A stretch of 64,000 nt of DNA. It comes from Nicotiana tabacum (taxonomy: Eukaryota; Streptophyta; Magnoliopsida; Solanales; Solanaceae). The position numbers were made by a program, and so were the translations under genes. The notes under the pieces were generated by a model, which saw nothing but the letters and a program-made list of their open reading frames with translations, did not search any database and had not been told where the DNA came from. The stretch lies in the NCBI RefSeq assembly GCF_000715075.1, contig NC_134096.1:122642643-122706642 (forward strand), read 5' to 3'. Shown here one piece after another: positions 37,605 through 48,906 of the stretch (positions within the stretch are counted from its first letter, which is position 1; each line of letters begins with the position of its first letter).

Positions 37605-37678
<74 letters not shown>
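37605..37678. repeat. (AT)n microsatellite
   Basis: About 74 bp of uninterrupted AT. It makes a spurious Tyr-Ile reading frame on the minus strand. Confidence 0.95.
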
Positions 37679-37681
<3 letters not shown>

Positions 37682-37745
37682 TATAAGTAAAGTAGTTGAA
37701 ATGGAAATGTGAAGCATAACCTCCTACTAATATCTGGGATATTAC

Positions 37746-38485
37746 TCGGGGGCGGCTAAATCCTAAAGCAAGTGAAACACTTGCTTTAGGCCCCAAATAT
37801 TTAAGGGCCCCAAAATTACTAGTATTTCTCTATATATAGTAGTATATTATTTATATAATTATCTTTTATTATTGATAAATTTATTTTTTTATTGTCATAT
37901 TAATTTTTAATAACTCGATTTCTTCCTCTAATTAATATAACTAAAATAGTTTTCTGTCAATCTTATTTTACTTTTTTACTTAATTATATTTCTCTATTCA
38001 TTAGTTGGTCACGTAACTATATCTAATAATCTAACTTATTATTTATTTTCCTTACATAAATTATACTCTCTCCGTCCCAATTTATATGAAAGTGTTTGAC
38101 TGGACATGGATTTTATGAAATAAAGGAAGGTTTTTGAAACTTGTAATCTTAAATAAATCATAGAAGTTTTTGGGCTAGAAATCATCTCATTAATGGTAAA
38201 ATGAAAAATCTAAAGTTGAATTGTTACCAAATATAGAAATGGACTTACTAAAAAAAAGGAGTCACTTATGTTTTCTGGGTTCTCCCAGTTGTGATGCAAT
38301 CAATGTTAAATTCATTTAATTTTCTGTATTTTATAAAACTAAGTTCTCATTTTTTTTAATTCCACATCCTGACTTGTCTAATTTTTTTTAAAACGATGTT
38401 CATTATATATATATATATTAAGATTTTGCTTTAGGCCTCTTATTAAGATTTTGTTTTAGGCCTCCGATGAGGTTGGGCTGCCCCT
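37746..38485. mobile_element. hAT-type non-autonomous element, 740 bp
   Basis: An exact 8-bp duplication GATATTAC flanks it (37738-37745 and 38486-38493). Ends TCGGGGGCGGC and the inverse of GGGCTGCCCCT are imperfect terminal repeats. CTTGCTTTAGGCCCC-type words occur near both ends. It contains a Stowaway fragment. Confidence 0.8.
38065..38260. mobile_element. Stowaway MITE fragment, right end lost
   Basis: Starts CTCTCTCCGTCCCAATTTAT after TA and continues with 'gaaagtgtttgac' as in Stowaway elements. The matching right end is absent after 'aaaaaaaggagtcactta'. It is nested in the 740-bp hAT element. Confidence 0.55.
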
Positions 38486-38621
38486 GATATTACTAGCATA
38501 GTTCATAGTTCTGGATTTTTTTGTTAAATTTTGAATTAAATATTGGTTAATCGGTGATCAACTTTTCATGATTGATAAGTGATAACAAGTAAATAAATGT
38601 AATGGTTTAGTTTATTTTATT

Positions 38622-38624
<3 letters not shown>

Positions 38625-38696
<72 letters not shown>
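38625..38696. repeat. (TA)n microsatellite
   Basis: About 72 bp of TA, 140 bp beyond the hAT element. Confidence 0.95.
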
Positions 38697-38697
<1 letters not shown>

Positions 38698-39583
38698 CAT
38701 ATTTAAATAATAAATGTGCTAGAATTAGAGGGGAAATGAAACGTGTATTACCTTAATTTGAGTTTTTCCTGCCTCGGAAGTTTCAGTGGTTCTCTGTTTA
38801 TTCTTACTGATTGGAGTTAGAGGCAACCTATTAACGAACGAGTTTCATCGTCTAACTTAAGTTTTCATGTCACTAACTCCTGAACTTTCTTGTTGCTTTT
38901 GTACGATAAATATTAGCATGAACTTCATAAATGCCTCTATTTTCCCCTATAGAACTGAAAATAGGAACTAGGGAGATTACATTTTTAACAACTTTCTTCA
39001 ATGTTAACCCCACGATCATGGTCATCCATTAAGTATATTTGACATGTCTTCCTCAAACTCTAGTCCTCCAATCAGAAACGACACCAAAATACAAAAAGAC
39101 GTAATCCGCATATATTTTTAGATAGTAAACAATGGTGTAAAGAGGTACAATCATGGCTGACTTTTCAATTTTATTTGGACTTCACAATGTCGCACATGTA
39201 GCATAAGCCAATAGAATTGGTATTCAGAAAGAACAAAAAGGAGGAAGAAATTGGAGTTAAACAAACCGTTCGCTCTGCACTAACTCTGTTTATTTCAATA
39301 GCATTTTTGTGCCAATCTTGGCAAATACTGATATTCAAGTTAAACAAAATTTAAACTTCAATCGAATATCTCCATTAGAAATTCCAAAACTCACAACCAA
39401 AGAACCTATTTTTTTTTTTTGGCCTCTGAAGAGAGTTTGCCCTGCTCTTAGATTATATACATACTGCAACTCTCAACAATGTGAGTCAAGAAGCAGAAAA
39501 AATGGAACTTTAACAGGCTAACTAACTTTTCTTATACATTTTATAGTAGGAAAAAAGTGAGAAAGTTCACAAAGATTTGAACT
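38697..39583. other. Intergenic and 3' flank of DUF1685 copy 1
   Basis: No gene is seen. The part next to the gene contains 'caacaatgtgagtcaagaa' (about 39475), also found 3' of copy 2 near 57240, so the tandem duplication includes the 3' flank. Confidence 0.5.
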
Positions 39584-40270
39584 TTAGGCTTTTACTGTGG
39601 AAGCAACAGTATGAGCCCACCTTTTGAGACTCCGTTTGACGTCAATTTCATTGCTGGTGGCAGGTATTTTCCAATTCATCAATGTGCTCATTCTATTCTT
39701 CTTTTCAAGAATTTCCCATGCCTCAGAAAGATAAGGCCTGGCTCTTGACTCAGATTTCTCAAAACAATTCACTTTTACTTGATCACCACTATCCCTGTTT
39801 TTGCCCAGTTTTTGTAAACCTGGTATAACCTCAACCAAACTGGAATTTACATCTTCTTCTGAGAATTCAAATCCAAGATCCATAAACCCCTTTAGCTCTT
39901 CATATTCTAGCTCCGATAAACTTTTGCTGAGACCCTTTTTGGTTCTTCTTGTTCTTCTTCTCCTTTCCCTTCTTCTACCTTTTACTTTCTTTAATTCTGC
40001 CTTATTACAAAAAGGTGTGAAATGGGTTGTTGGAAGAACTGAATCAGGAGAGAAAGAATCTGAATTATAGCTCAAATCATCACTTTGTGAACCAAGTTGA
40101 ATTTCTAACAAAGATGAGTACTCATTTAAAGTTTCTGGTGAATTTTCTTGAATTTTGTGATCTGGGTGTTTTTGTGAATTTAATGGAGGGGTTGGATTTG
40201 AATGTTTCTTGAGGATTTCAACATCAAACCAGTATGAATCAAAAAGGCTAAGAATAGCCTCGAGGTTCAT
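39584..40270 (-). CDS. DUF1685 family protein, copy 1
   Basis: Intronless, 228 residues, ATG at 40268-40270. It starts MNLEAILSLFDSYWFDVEIL. A basic run (RRRERRRRTRRTKKG) precedes the family core KSLSELEYEELKGFMDLGF, then FSEEDVNSSLVEVIPGLQKL. The C-terminus has YLSEAWEILEKKNRM and MNWKIPATSNEIDVKRSLKR with a final WAHTVAS. These are marks of the plant DUF1685 (PF07939-type) family, whose function is unknown. The basic stretch could be a nuclear signal (inference). Copy 2 at 57360-58058 keeps long identical stretches. Confidence 0.9.
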   Translation of the reverse strand: MNLEAILSLFDSYWFDVEILKKHSNPTPPLNSQKHPDHKIQENSPETLNEYSSLLEIQLGSQSDDLSYNSDSFSPDSVLPTTHFTPFCNKAELKKVKGRRRERRRRTRRTKKGLSKSLSELEYEELKGFMDLGFEFSEEDVNSSLVEVIPGLQKLGKNRDSGDQVKVNCFEKSESRARPYLSEAWEILEKKNRMSTLMNWKIPATSNEIDVKRSLKRWAHTVASTVKA

Positions 40271-40896
40271 TACTGGTGGCTGAAAAAAGAAAAATTTGGA
40301 AAGTTAAAGCGCACAAGTTTGTTGCGCTAGATGCTTAATGAAGTATTGAGGAGAATTAACTTCTGAGTGTGTATATATATTGATCTTGGTCACCAAAATG
40401 CCCTTGTAGTTTGCTTATAATACAAAAATGCTTCAACGTTTGTTTGTTTACACGTTTTGCTGCAGTATTATTCTAATTTAGGAAAACGTCGCTGTACTTA
40501 TCAAAATGTACTTAACAAGATAGTTTTGTACCAAAGTACGTAAACTATCTAGGTGTAGTTCCACATTTGCCACGAAAGGTTTTCATCCGGGAACTATCTT
40601 GATGAAACTAACGTAATTTATTATCTACTTTTAAGTTAAAGTTATTTAAAGAAAGAAAAAAAGCTACTTGTACGAGTGCCATGAGAAAGTTGCTAGGGAA
40701 GACTGTGTGTATCCTTCTCGATTTTAAATCACGATTTTGTTCCCTAACACATGTTAGAATTAGGTTTTCATTTTTAAATTTGAATAGCTTTACGTGACAA
40801 AAGGAGATAGAACAAAAATGAGTTTTTCATCACGAGCAAACTAATGCTTGGATGTAGGGTGGTAAACGGACGGGTCGGGCGGGTCGGGTTGAATAT

Positions 40897-41358
40897 TGCT
40901 GGTGTAGATGATAATGGTTATAAAAGAAAGGAAGAAAGATGTTGTCTTTTACACGGTGATATGCACAAAGCATGAATAAGACACTCATGTGGCTAGGTTA
41001 TGTCTGAAAAGAAATTGGTCAGCCTTAAGTTTATTAGAGAATTTGGCCTTGCATTATTTGGGGTCACTAGTTTTGGGTCGATGGGCTGATACACATTTTA
41101 CAGATGAAGTATCTCTTAAAGCCTACACTTTTAGAAGAATGTAAATACAGCAATTATACATCCTGTAATTAGAACTCTTTATCCAAATGTATTTATCCAA
41201 TAAATCGGTTATACAGTAGCATATAGAATAGTGCCACTTGGCATAGTTTGTTATAGGCTAGATTCATTTTCTCTTGTATAAATATGGACAATGTACAAAA
41301 CGTTACTACACAATGAATATACAAAGAAAATTTTCATAAATATTCTTCAGTTCTATCA
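40897..41358 (+). repeat. Copia 5' LTR
   Basis: 462 bp, TG...CA. The left border was placed where the interrupted MITE sequence stops. A TATA-like 'cttgtataaatatgg' lies near 41280. Confidence 0.75.
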
Positions 41359-41370
41359 TGGTATCAGAGC
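41359..41370 (+). other. Copia primer-binding site (tRNA-iMet)
   Basis: TGGTATCAGAGC directly after the LTR. Confidence 0.9.
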
Positions 41371-41452
41371 AGGATTGAGCTGCTCGTTGTTTCCTTGATT
41401 CTCAAGTCATTTTCATCTTCCTTCATTCTTCTAATTTTTCATCGGATCTCCA

Positions 41453-42423
41453 ATGGGTACCAATGGAACACCTATTGATGTTGTCATTTCATCTTCTTCT
41501 ACCACCACTGTTGCACCTAAAGTTTCTCCTACAACAGGTGTAGTGGACTCTTCACATCCCTACTACCTTCATCTTTCAAACTATCCAGGCATGAATTTGG
41601 TTACTTCAATCTTTGATGGCAAAAGCTATGGAGAATGGAGAAGGGCAGTGGTCATTGCTTTGTCTACAAAGAACAAGTTGGGATTCATTGACGGAACCCT
41701 GACTATTCCACCTGTTGATTCTGGCCTCCAAAGTATATGGGCTAGGTATAATGATATGGTCCTCTCATGGCTGCTGAATTCCATGTCAAAGGAGATAGCA
41801 AAAGTGTTATGTACTCACAAAGTGCCACGGATCTCTGGAGTGATCTAGAAAATAGTTTTGGGCAAACAAATAGAGCAAAATTATTTCAACTACAAAAGGA
41901 ACTCAGTGTTGTTATTCAAGGTAATATCAGTATCTCTACCTATTTCACTAAGATGAAGAGCCTATGGGATGAACTTGATGCATTGAACACCTTCTTTGCT
42001 TATATTTGTGATTGTGAGTGTGGAGCTAAAGCTAAGAATGTAAAGGCACACCAAGATGAGAGGTTATTACAATTTTTAATAGGGCTCAATGACACATTCA
42101 TAGGGGTCAGAAGTAACATCCTGTTATCTTCTCCTTTGCCTTTTATTGGTCGGGCATATTCTCTTGTTATCCAATATGAGAAACAGAGAGAGATTCATGT
42201 TGCTCCTGTCTATCCAGGAGATTCAGCATCTTTTCTTGCTCCTACTCAATTAGGAAATTTCAGAAAGTATAATGAAAACAAAGGACAAAAGGGAGGATAT
42301 GATCAGAAGAAGAACTCTGAAATATATGCCTATTGTAAGAAACCAGGACATAGCATTGATAAATGTTATAGGTTACATAGTTTCCCAGCAGATTTTAAGT
42401 TTACTAAACATAGGAGGTTTTAA
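41453..42423 (+). pseudogene. Copia gag, frameshifted
   Basis: ATG at 41453 opens an N-terminus with SHPYYLHLSNYPGMNLVTS and NGKSYGEWRRA-like text, and stops at 41848. The next frame (from about 41800) carries SATDLWSDLENSFGQ and FQLQKELSVVIQGNISIS, the UBN2-type gag core. The nucleocapsid knuckle is IYAYCKKPGHSIDKC: the first Cys of the CX2C pair is Tyr, so zinc binding would fail. One frameshift separates the two parts. Confidence 0.85.
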
Positions 42424-42633
42424 GAAACTGTGCAGATAATAATGCATTTACTGCCAATGAAGAAGTGGACTATTCATGAGCTAATGCAGCAGAAAATCAG
42501 ATTCTTATCCAGGATAGTGTGGCTCAACTTCTGCAGCTTCTTCAACATATGAAGGCAGGACAACAGGGAGCAAGCAGTTCTGATGCAAGTGCAAACCTCA
42601 GTTGTGCTGGTATAGCCAAGTTCTTCAACTCTT

Positions 42634-45600
42634 ATGCATGTTTCATTCAAATTAATTGTGAGTCTTGGATATTGGATATTGGATAGTGGTGCAACTGAGT
42701 ATATGACTTTTAACAAAGATTTTTTCATAGACTTTAAAGACTTACCTAAACCATTGATGGTTAAACTTCCTAATTCTTATAAAGTTAAGGTAAATCATTC
42801 AGGTCCAGTGACACTCATGCATAATCTAATTCTGCACAATGTATTGTATGTGCCCTCTTTTAGATTTAATCTATTGTCTATACACAAGTTGTACAGACAA
42901 CTCAATAAGTATGTTCTTTTCACTCATTTTCTTATTTTCTGCTGCAGGACCCTTCACTGAAGGACCCTCTGGATATTAGTAAAGAACAAGAAGGACTCTA
43001 CATTCTCAATTCAAGGCCTTCTGTAGAAGCTTCAAAGGATTTACCTAAGTCTAGTAATGCTTGTAGTAGGAAATCTATTTCTATTTTGAATTCTTGTTTC
43101 ATTCATTCATTTTTCTGATGTAAAGGATAAGTTGTGGCATTATAGATAAGGCCATTTGCCTTTAAGTAATATGAAGGACATATCCTCTATTTATGTTCCT
43201 TCATGTTTCAATTTTTTTACTCCTTGTCTTATATGTCCAATGGCTAGGCAATGCACTTTTTTCTCAAGTTCTATCTCTACCAAAAAAGTGTTTGAATTAA
43301 TTCATGTGGATACTTAGGGTCCCTATAATACTGAAGCATATGATGGATATAGGTACTTTCTTACCATTATGGATGATTTTAGTAGAGGTACTTGGACTTA
43401 CCTATTAACCAATAAATCAAATACCTTCACAATTTTGAAATCCTACCTAGTTATGATAGAGAGACAATTTCATACAAAAGTCAAAACAATAAGATCAGAT
43501 AATGCCTTTGAATTAGGAAGTAGGAATGTGAAGTCAGAATTTTTTCAATCTCAAGGAATCCTCTATCAAACAACTTGTGTTTCCGCTCCACAACAAAATG
43601 GTGTAGTGGAGAGGAAACACAAATATCTGTTAAAAACCTCAAGAGCCTTGGTATTTCAGTCACACTTACCTATATCATATTGGGGAGATTATTTTTTAAC
43701 AGCCACGTATTTAATCAACAGGTTCCCTTCAAAGGTATTAAACCTAAAGACACCTTATGAAATATTATTCAGAACCAAGCCTAATTATTCTAACTTGAAG
43801 TGCTTTGGTTGTCTATGTTTTGCTTCCACTATTTCAAACCACATAACCAAATTTGAGCCTAGGGCATTGCCTTGTATTTTCTTAGAATATCCACATGGAA
43901 AGAAAGGTTATAAAGTACTTAATCTTCAACATTTGAAGACTTTTGTTTCTAAAGATGCTATATTCCATGAAGAATTTTTCCCTTTTACTTCTTTAAATTC
44001 TAATTGTTTTGATAAATCATTTTTACCTGTTGACACTCTTCCCAAACCAGGTAGCCATATACCTGATCCCACTATCTCTGTCTCCCCTTCTATTAGCCAA
44101 AATAATCATATTACTCCTTCTACCACTAATCTCCCTTCTCCCAGGAAAATGTTTGTTCAAAGTCCAGTTTTCTCTCACAATCTTTCCCCTATATCTACTT
44201 CACATTCCAGTCTATCCATTCCCCTATTTTCTTCCCTGGGATCTGAGCCTATGATGGACACCCTTATCAGGAGATCTTCTAGATCCCATATAGCACCAAC
44301 CTATCTCAAAGTCTATATTTGCAATGCCATCCAACTCACAAATATAAGTGGCACTTGCTTTCTAGCCCCAGTCACACCTGAGTCTCTCTCTTTTAATGAA
44401 TTGTCTTATTTTAATCAACATATGCTCAACACTTTGTCAAATCTCTAAGAACCTATTAATTATGCACACGCAACACATCACCCTGGCTGGCTGGATGCCA
44501 TGGACAAGAAATTTGAAGCACTTGAGCTAAATAAAACATGGGATGCGGTAACATTACCAGCGGGGATGAAGGCTTTACCGTGCAAATGGGTTTACAAGGT
44601 TAAGCAACTATCATATGGCAGTATAGAAAGACTGAAAGCAAGGTTGGTCATCACAGTTGATATTCAGATAAAGGGAATAAATTACAATGAAATCTTTTCC
44701 CCCGTGGTCAAAATGACCACCATTCGATGCATTTTAGCTACATCAGTAAAGAAGGGATGGGGACTCTACCAATTATATGTCAATAATGCCTTTTTACATG
44801 GCGACCTAAGTGAAGAAGTGTACATGAAGTTTTCACCTGGGATTATGCCTCCTTCTCCTAATCATATCTGTAAATTAAGGAAATCACTCTATGGACTTCG
44901 CTAGGCTTGGAGACAATGGTATGCAAGACTCACCAATGCTCTTAATTTCAAGGGGTTCACTCATTCTCTAAATGATTATACTCTATTCTTCAAAAAGAAA
45001 GAATCTTCTATATCTATAGTGGCAGTGTATGTGGACGACATCTTATTAACAGGAAACAACAGTGAAGTGTTACATGTTTTAAAAGCTTTTCTCAACCAGG
45101 AATTTAAAATTAAGGATCTTGGCAACTTACATTTCTTCCTAGGCATGGAAGTAATTCGTGAACCTCAAGGTCTGATTCTTTCTCAAAGGAAATTCACCTT
45201 GGCTCTTCTACACAAATTTGATATTTTGAATTCTTTACCTGTTTCCTCTCCTCTTGACCCAACTGTACGGTTGCTTGCAAATTCTGGGGAGCCTTTGAAT
45301 GATCCTACTCTATATCGCCATCTCCTTAGCAAGTTGAATTATCTTACACACACTCGACCCGATTTGTCGTTCACCGTCCAATATCTCAGTCAATATATGC
45401 AGGACCCAAGGAAACCACATCTTGAAACAGGTTTTCGAGTCCTTCGATGTCTTTTAAAGGACCAAAGTCTTGGGCTTTTTATGTTGCCTTCCTCTTCATT
45501 TCAGCTCTTAGCCTTCTGCGATTCTGATTGGGGGACTTGTCCAGACTCGAGAAAATAAGTCAGTGGTTTTTATATTTCCTCGATTCTTCTCCCATCTCTT

Positions 45601-45700
45601 GGAAATAAAAAAAATAGACTTTTATCTCTCTTAGCTCTGCCGAAGCAAAGTATCGCTCTACGCGGCGTGTAGTCGCTGAACTAACTTGGATGGTTCGTCT
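42634..45700 (+). pseudogene. Copia pol: protease, integrase, RT, RNase H
   Basis: The protease has WILDSGATEYMTF (42670-42715) just after a 9-bp local duplication. The GAG-pre-integrase zinc region (about 43130-43250) has a stop in it. The integrase core at 43369-44448 has MDDFSRGTWTYLL, IRSDNAFELG and PQQNGVVERKHKYLL. RT at 44500-45558 has CKWVYKVKQ, then [13 protein letters not shown], where the usual catalytic Asp is Tyr, and later VYVDDILLTGNN. RNase H begins FCDSDWGTC and runs out near 45700. In-frame stops occur near 43316, 44904 and 45558. It is inactive. Confidence 0.85.
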
Positions 45701-45703
45701 ATT

Positions 45704-45778
45704 TGGACACTGTACAAAACGTTACTCCACAATGAATATACGAAGAAAATTTTCATAAAATATTCTTCAATTCTGTCA
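45704..45778 (+). repeat. Copia 3' LTR remnant
   Basis: Only the last about 75 bp of the LTR survive (TGTACAAAACGTTACTCCAC to TTCTGTCA). It joins RNase H sequence at a shared TGGAC. Confidence 0.8.
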
Positions 45779-46331
45779 GATATGGGTCGGATCGAAGACG
45801 GGTACTGCAAAAATAGTTAAATTATCTGACCCGACCTATATTTAATACGGATAAAAAGCGGGTTAACTGGTTGATAATATGAATATCCATATTATCTATG
45901 ACTTTTTGAGTATGATCACTTTTGGGAGAATTCCTAGTCACAAACTTGAGGAACCCCCAATTTGAGGCTTTACAAATGTAAAAGTTAAACTCATTGGTTA
46001 TCTATTTTCTAAATGGATAATATGGTTCTTATCCATATTTGACCTGTTTTTAAAAAGTTCATTATCCAACCCATTTTTAGTGGATAATATTGATGGATAA
46101 CTATTTTATTTTAATTATTTTGCCACCACTACTTAGATGCAAGACGATTGCCCTTTTTTATCCCATCTGGTGTCTGGTGTCTGATATTTGTTCTAGTGCC
46201 CAATTAATTTGAATTCCTGTTGCGTAACTATTAAAGAGGGAAACGCTCTTGGCCGAATTTTTTTTCTTTATTTCTCGAACCCGAAATATTTTATTACAAA
46301 TAAAAAAAATTTATTTAACCCGCCATAACGC

Positions 46332-46355
46332 GGGGGTGGGGGTGGGGGTGGGGGG
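46332..46355 (+). other. Perfect G-quadruplex motif
   Basis: G5-T-G5-T-G5-T-G6, four G runs with one-base loops, the most stable loop length. It lies 200 bp right of the split MITE, in the DUF1685 copy 1 upstream region. Confidence 0.85.
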
Positions 46356-48020
46356 TTGCGACTATTGCTTATTAGTGAGAATAAATAAGACATTACTAGA
46401 ATATGGAAAGGGATAATAATAATAATGTGGCTTAAAAGGGGGAAGTAAATGATTGCGTGTGGTTCAAAAAATGTGACATAAATGTCAATCTCAATAGATG
46501 CCCTTGTGAAGATGCTGAAACATGGCTAAATAGAGGCCTCACTTATTGGGGTGTGACATGGCCAAGGATTTAGCACCTAACTCAAACCATCATGTTATAG
46601 TGAAATAACACCTTAAATGCAATGATGACTTTTTCATGCTCCTTTTACTACTCACCAACAATCATTGCTCCAGAGCATCAATCCAACAATATATACAAAG
46701 GGTCAAATTTCACTTTCTGTTTCTAGCTAGACCCTCAATCTTTATTTCCAATCAAGAACCAATCATAATGGAGGTTGATTAAGTTCTTAAACGCCTCTTT
46801 AATTCAGATATAAGTTTGGCTTAATCTGGACATAATCTCTAGATAATGCTAATGACTCGGATACAGGTACCAAGATAATTTTTGCGCATTGTTTACTCAT
46901 TTGTAAACAAGTGGACTTCTAAATGCAAAATTTCAAAAGGTGAATTATGTAACTTCCTTGATGATTGAAGCAATATGTCAAACGATGAATATCGTCGCAA
47001 TCCTGTAATTAAACTAATCTAGGTTGTTATGAACTAAAGATTTTATAACTATATTAATAGATGCTTAATGTCTATTAAGTAAATTTGCAACTAGCCACAA
47101 ATTAAGTATAAATGAAAAACTATTTGAAAATTTGACGGTTATAATGAGTTTGAGAGTTTCTATTCGTCGAGTTCATGCAAAAGAAAGATACGAGTTATTT
47201 GTAAAAAATGGAAAAGGAATAGCGAAACAAGGAAAGAAAAAAAAAAGATCAGATTACGTAAGGAGAAAAATCAGGTGTAAAAGAACAAGAAAGTGGAAAA
47301 GAAAACAAGAGAACAAAGAAGAGTCAGATTAGAAAGAAGGAACAAAATCAGGCGTAAAAAAAAAGGGAAAAGGAAGGAATTAGATCAGAAAAAGGGGGAA
47401 AATGAGATTGGAAAGGAAGAGGAAAGCAAAAGAAAAAAAAGAAAATAAAGGAATCAGCGTGAATTTTGGAAAATGAAAAAAAAAATGCTTCAAACAGTAC
47501 TTATTTTCCACCTTTTCAAGCACGTGAGTTTCTTTTCGTATCGATCAAACTATCATTCTAAATTTAATGATCGGAATTAGGTGATTCCTATATAATATTA
47601 AAAAAGGAAAGATTGAGTTTTGTGCTAATTATAGCAAAGTTTGTTGGAGCTTAATGCTGATATATTAATTCTTCCACTTAGCCTAATTAAAATAGTATAA
47701 GCGATAAGCTTAATTGTTGCTTAAGTGAATGTTAAAGAACTACACAAACAAAAAGAATGTGTACTTTCAAGAGGTTAATTGGATTAGTGAAAGAACAAAA
47801 GATACAAAAAAAAAAGTGTCCTTTGCTCTTTTTACTCGAAAAGGTACAAATTGGCAAATTTGGCATATCAAATGTTCGTGTTGATGTTGATGATGCTATA
47901 TCAGAAACTTCCACTTTTCTTTTTCTTTTCATATATATGCAAATTTCCCTTTCATACTTAAATTCAAGCCATATGAAGGTTAGTGTAGTAAATGAAACTG
48001 TTACTCGAATAATCGTGGGA

Positions 48021-48066
48021 AGTCAACTACCAAAAATCTCACGTGCCAAATCACAAAATGCACGTG
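48021..48066. promoter_or_regulatory. Conserved W-box and twin G-box module, copy 1
   Basis: W-box TTGACT on the minus strand at 48021-48026, G-boxes CACGTG at 48040-48045 and 48061-48066. The spacings of 19 and 21 bp are identical in the copy 2 module at 59712-59757. These motifs bind WRKY and bZIP/bHLH factors in general; use here is inference. Confidence 0.5.
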
Positions 48067-48906
48067 GATACTAATTATACTATATAGTGTCGATTTAGCC
48101 ACGTAATAAATCCAAGTTTAAAATATATACATTTCCGTGTTTCCATACACGGAATGGCAATGATATAACTTATGGTCCTACCGACCATTATCTTTGTAAA
48201 CATAAAATTTGTGGTCTGAGTTTCAATTGATTATTTAATTAGTTCTTAATTATTAATTATTCTATTTGACTTAATCTTTCTATTTCTAGTGAACACTGCC
48301 TCTTCTTGTAGATAAACTAATTTAAATGAATTGCAACGTGGCGCTTGAAGATTTTTTTCCTTTCTTGTTAAATGCTTCAACTAACTCGGAGGAAAAGAAA
48401 AGAATAGAGAAATACAAACCTTGGGGAGGGGGCAAGTCATTGAATTAATTTAATAGAAAAGATCGACAATGATATGACACTCTTACTTCCTTGTTTATTT
48501 TTTTATTGAAATTATTTAGTTTTGTTTTCTTTTCATCCCTTGAGAATGCTATAAAATGATTTGGTCGGTTTTTCCATTCTTGGTCATACTTTATAGTGGT
48601 ATATTTGATCTTCTTGGTTACCGATTCATGTTAATTATAATTTAATTTGTGATATTATAACACTTACTGAAAGTTTATGCAATAGTTTAGTGCACAAAAA
48701 GAAAGGAGGGGGGAAGAAAGAGTATGGCAATATATTGTTCAACAATGACATAGTTCTTCACATAGGAATGGATTAATAGAATTATTCAACGTCATGCTTG
48801 TATGATAGGAGTTATTTTTCAGAAAAAATATTTTTGTCATTCACGAGGAAAATTATTTTTTAGTGTTTAATTATCAAAATAATACTTTTCAAAGAGAACA
48901 TTTTAA

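Larger units (their letters stand above)
40897..45778 (+). mobile_element. Ty1/copia element, 3' deleted
   Basis: The 5' LTR (TGCTGGTG to TTCTATCA), primer site, gag, protease, integrase, RT and RNase H follow in copia order on the plus strand. The flanks are AATAT on the left and GATAT on the right, four of five. The end of pol and nearly all of the 3' LTR are deleted. Several stops and frameshifts are present. Confidence 0.85.
40855..46131. mobile_element. hAT-type MITE split by a copia element
   Basis: The left end TAGGGTGGTAAACGG (40855) and right end TTTTGCCACCACTA (46131) are inverses. The 8-bp flanks are CTTGGATG (40847-40854) and CTTAGATG (46132-46139), one mismatch. The MITE consists of 40855-40896 plus 45779-46131 and is the inverse of the copy at 31255-31650. 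Confidence 0.85.
46140..48906. other. Upstream region of DUF1685 copy 1, duplicated DNA
   Basis: No gene is seen; a Lys/Arg-rich frame at 47132-47332 is low complexity. Three blocks, about 46385-46835, 47990-48360 and 48400-48600, are alignable by eye in the same order with 58800-59185, 59700-60050 and 61580-61800 upstream of copy 2. Confidence 0.65.

Noticed and set aside
37596..37796. Reading frame with Tyr-Ile repeats
   Set aside because: It is the translation of an (AT)n microsatellite.
47132..47332. 66-residue Lys/Arg-rich reading frame
   Set aside because: Low-complexity 'aaagaagaaa' DNA, no start context, no match to a known domain.
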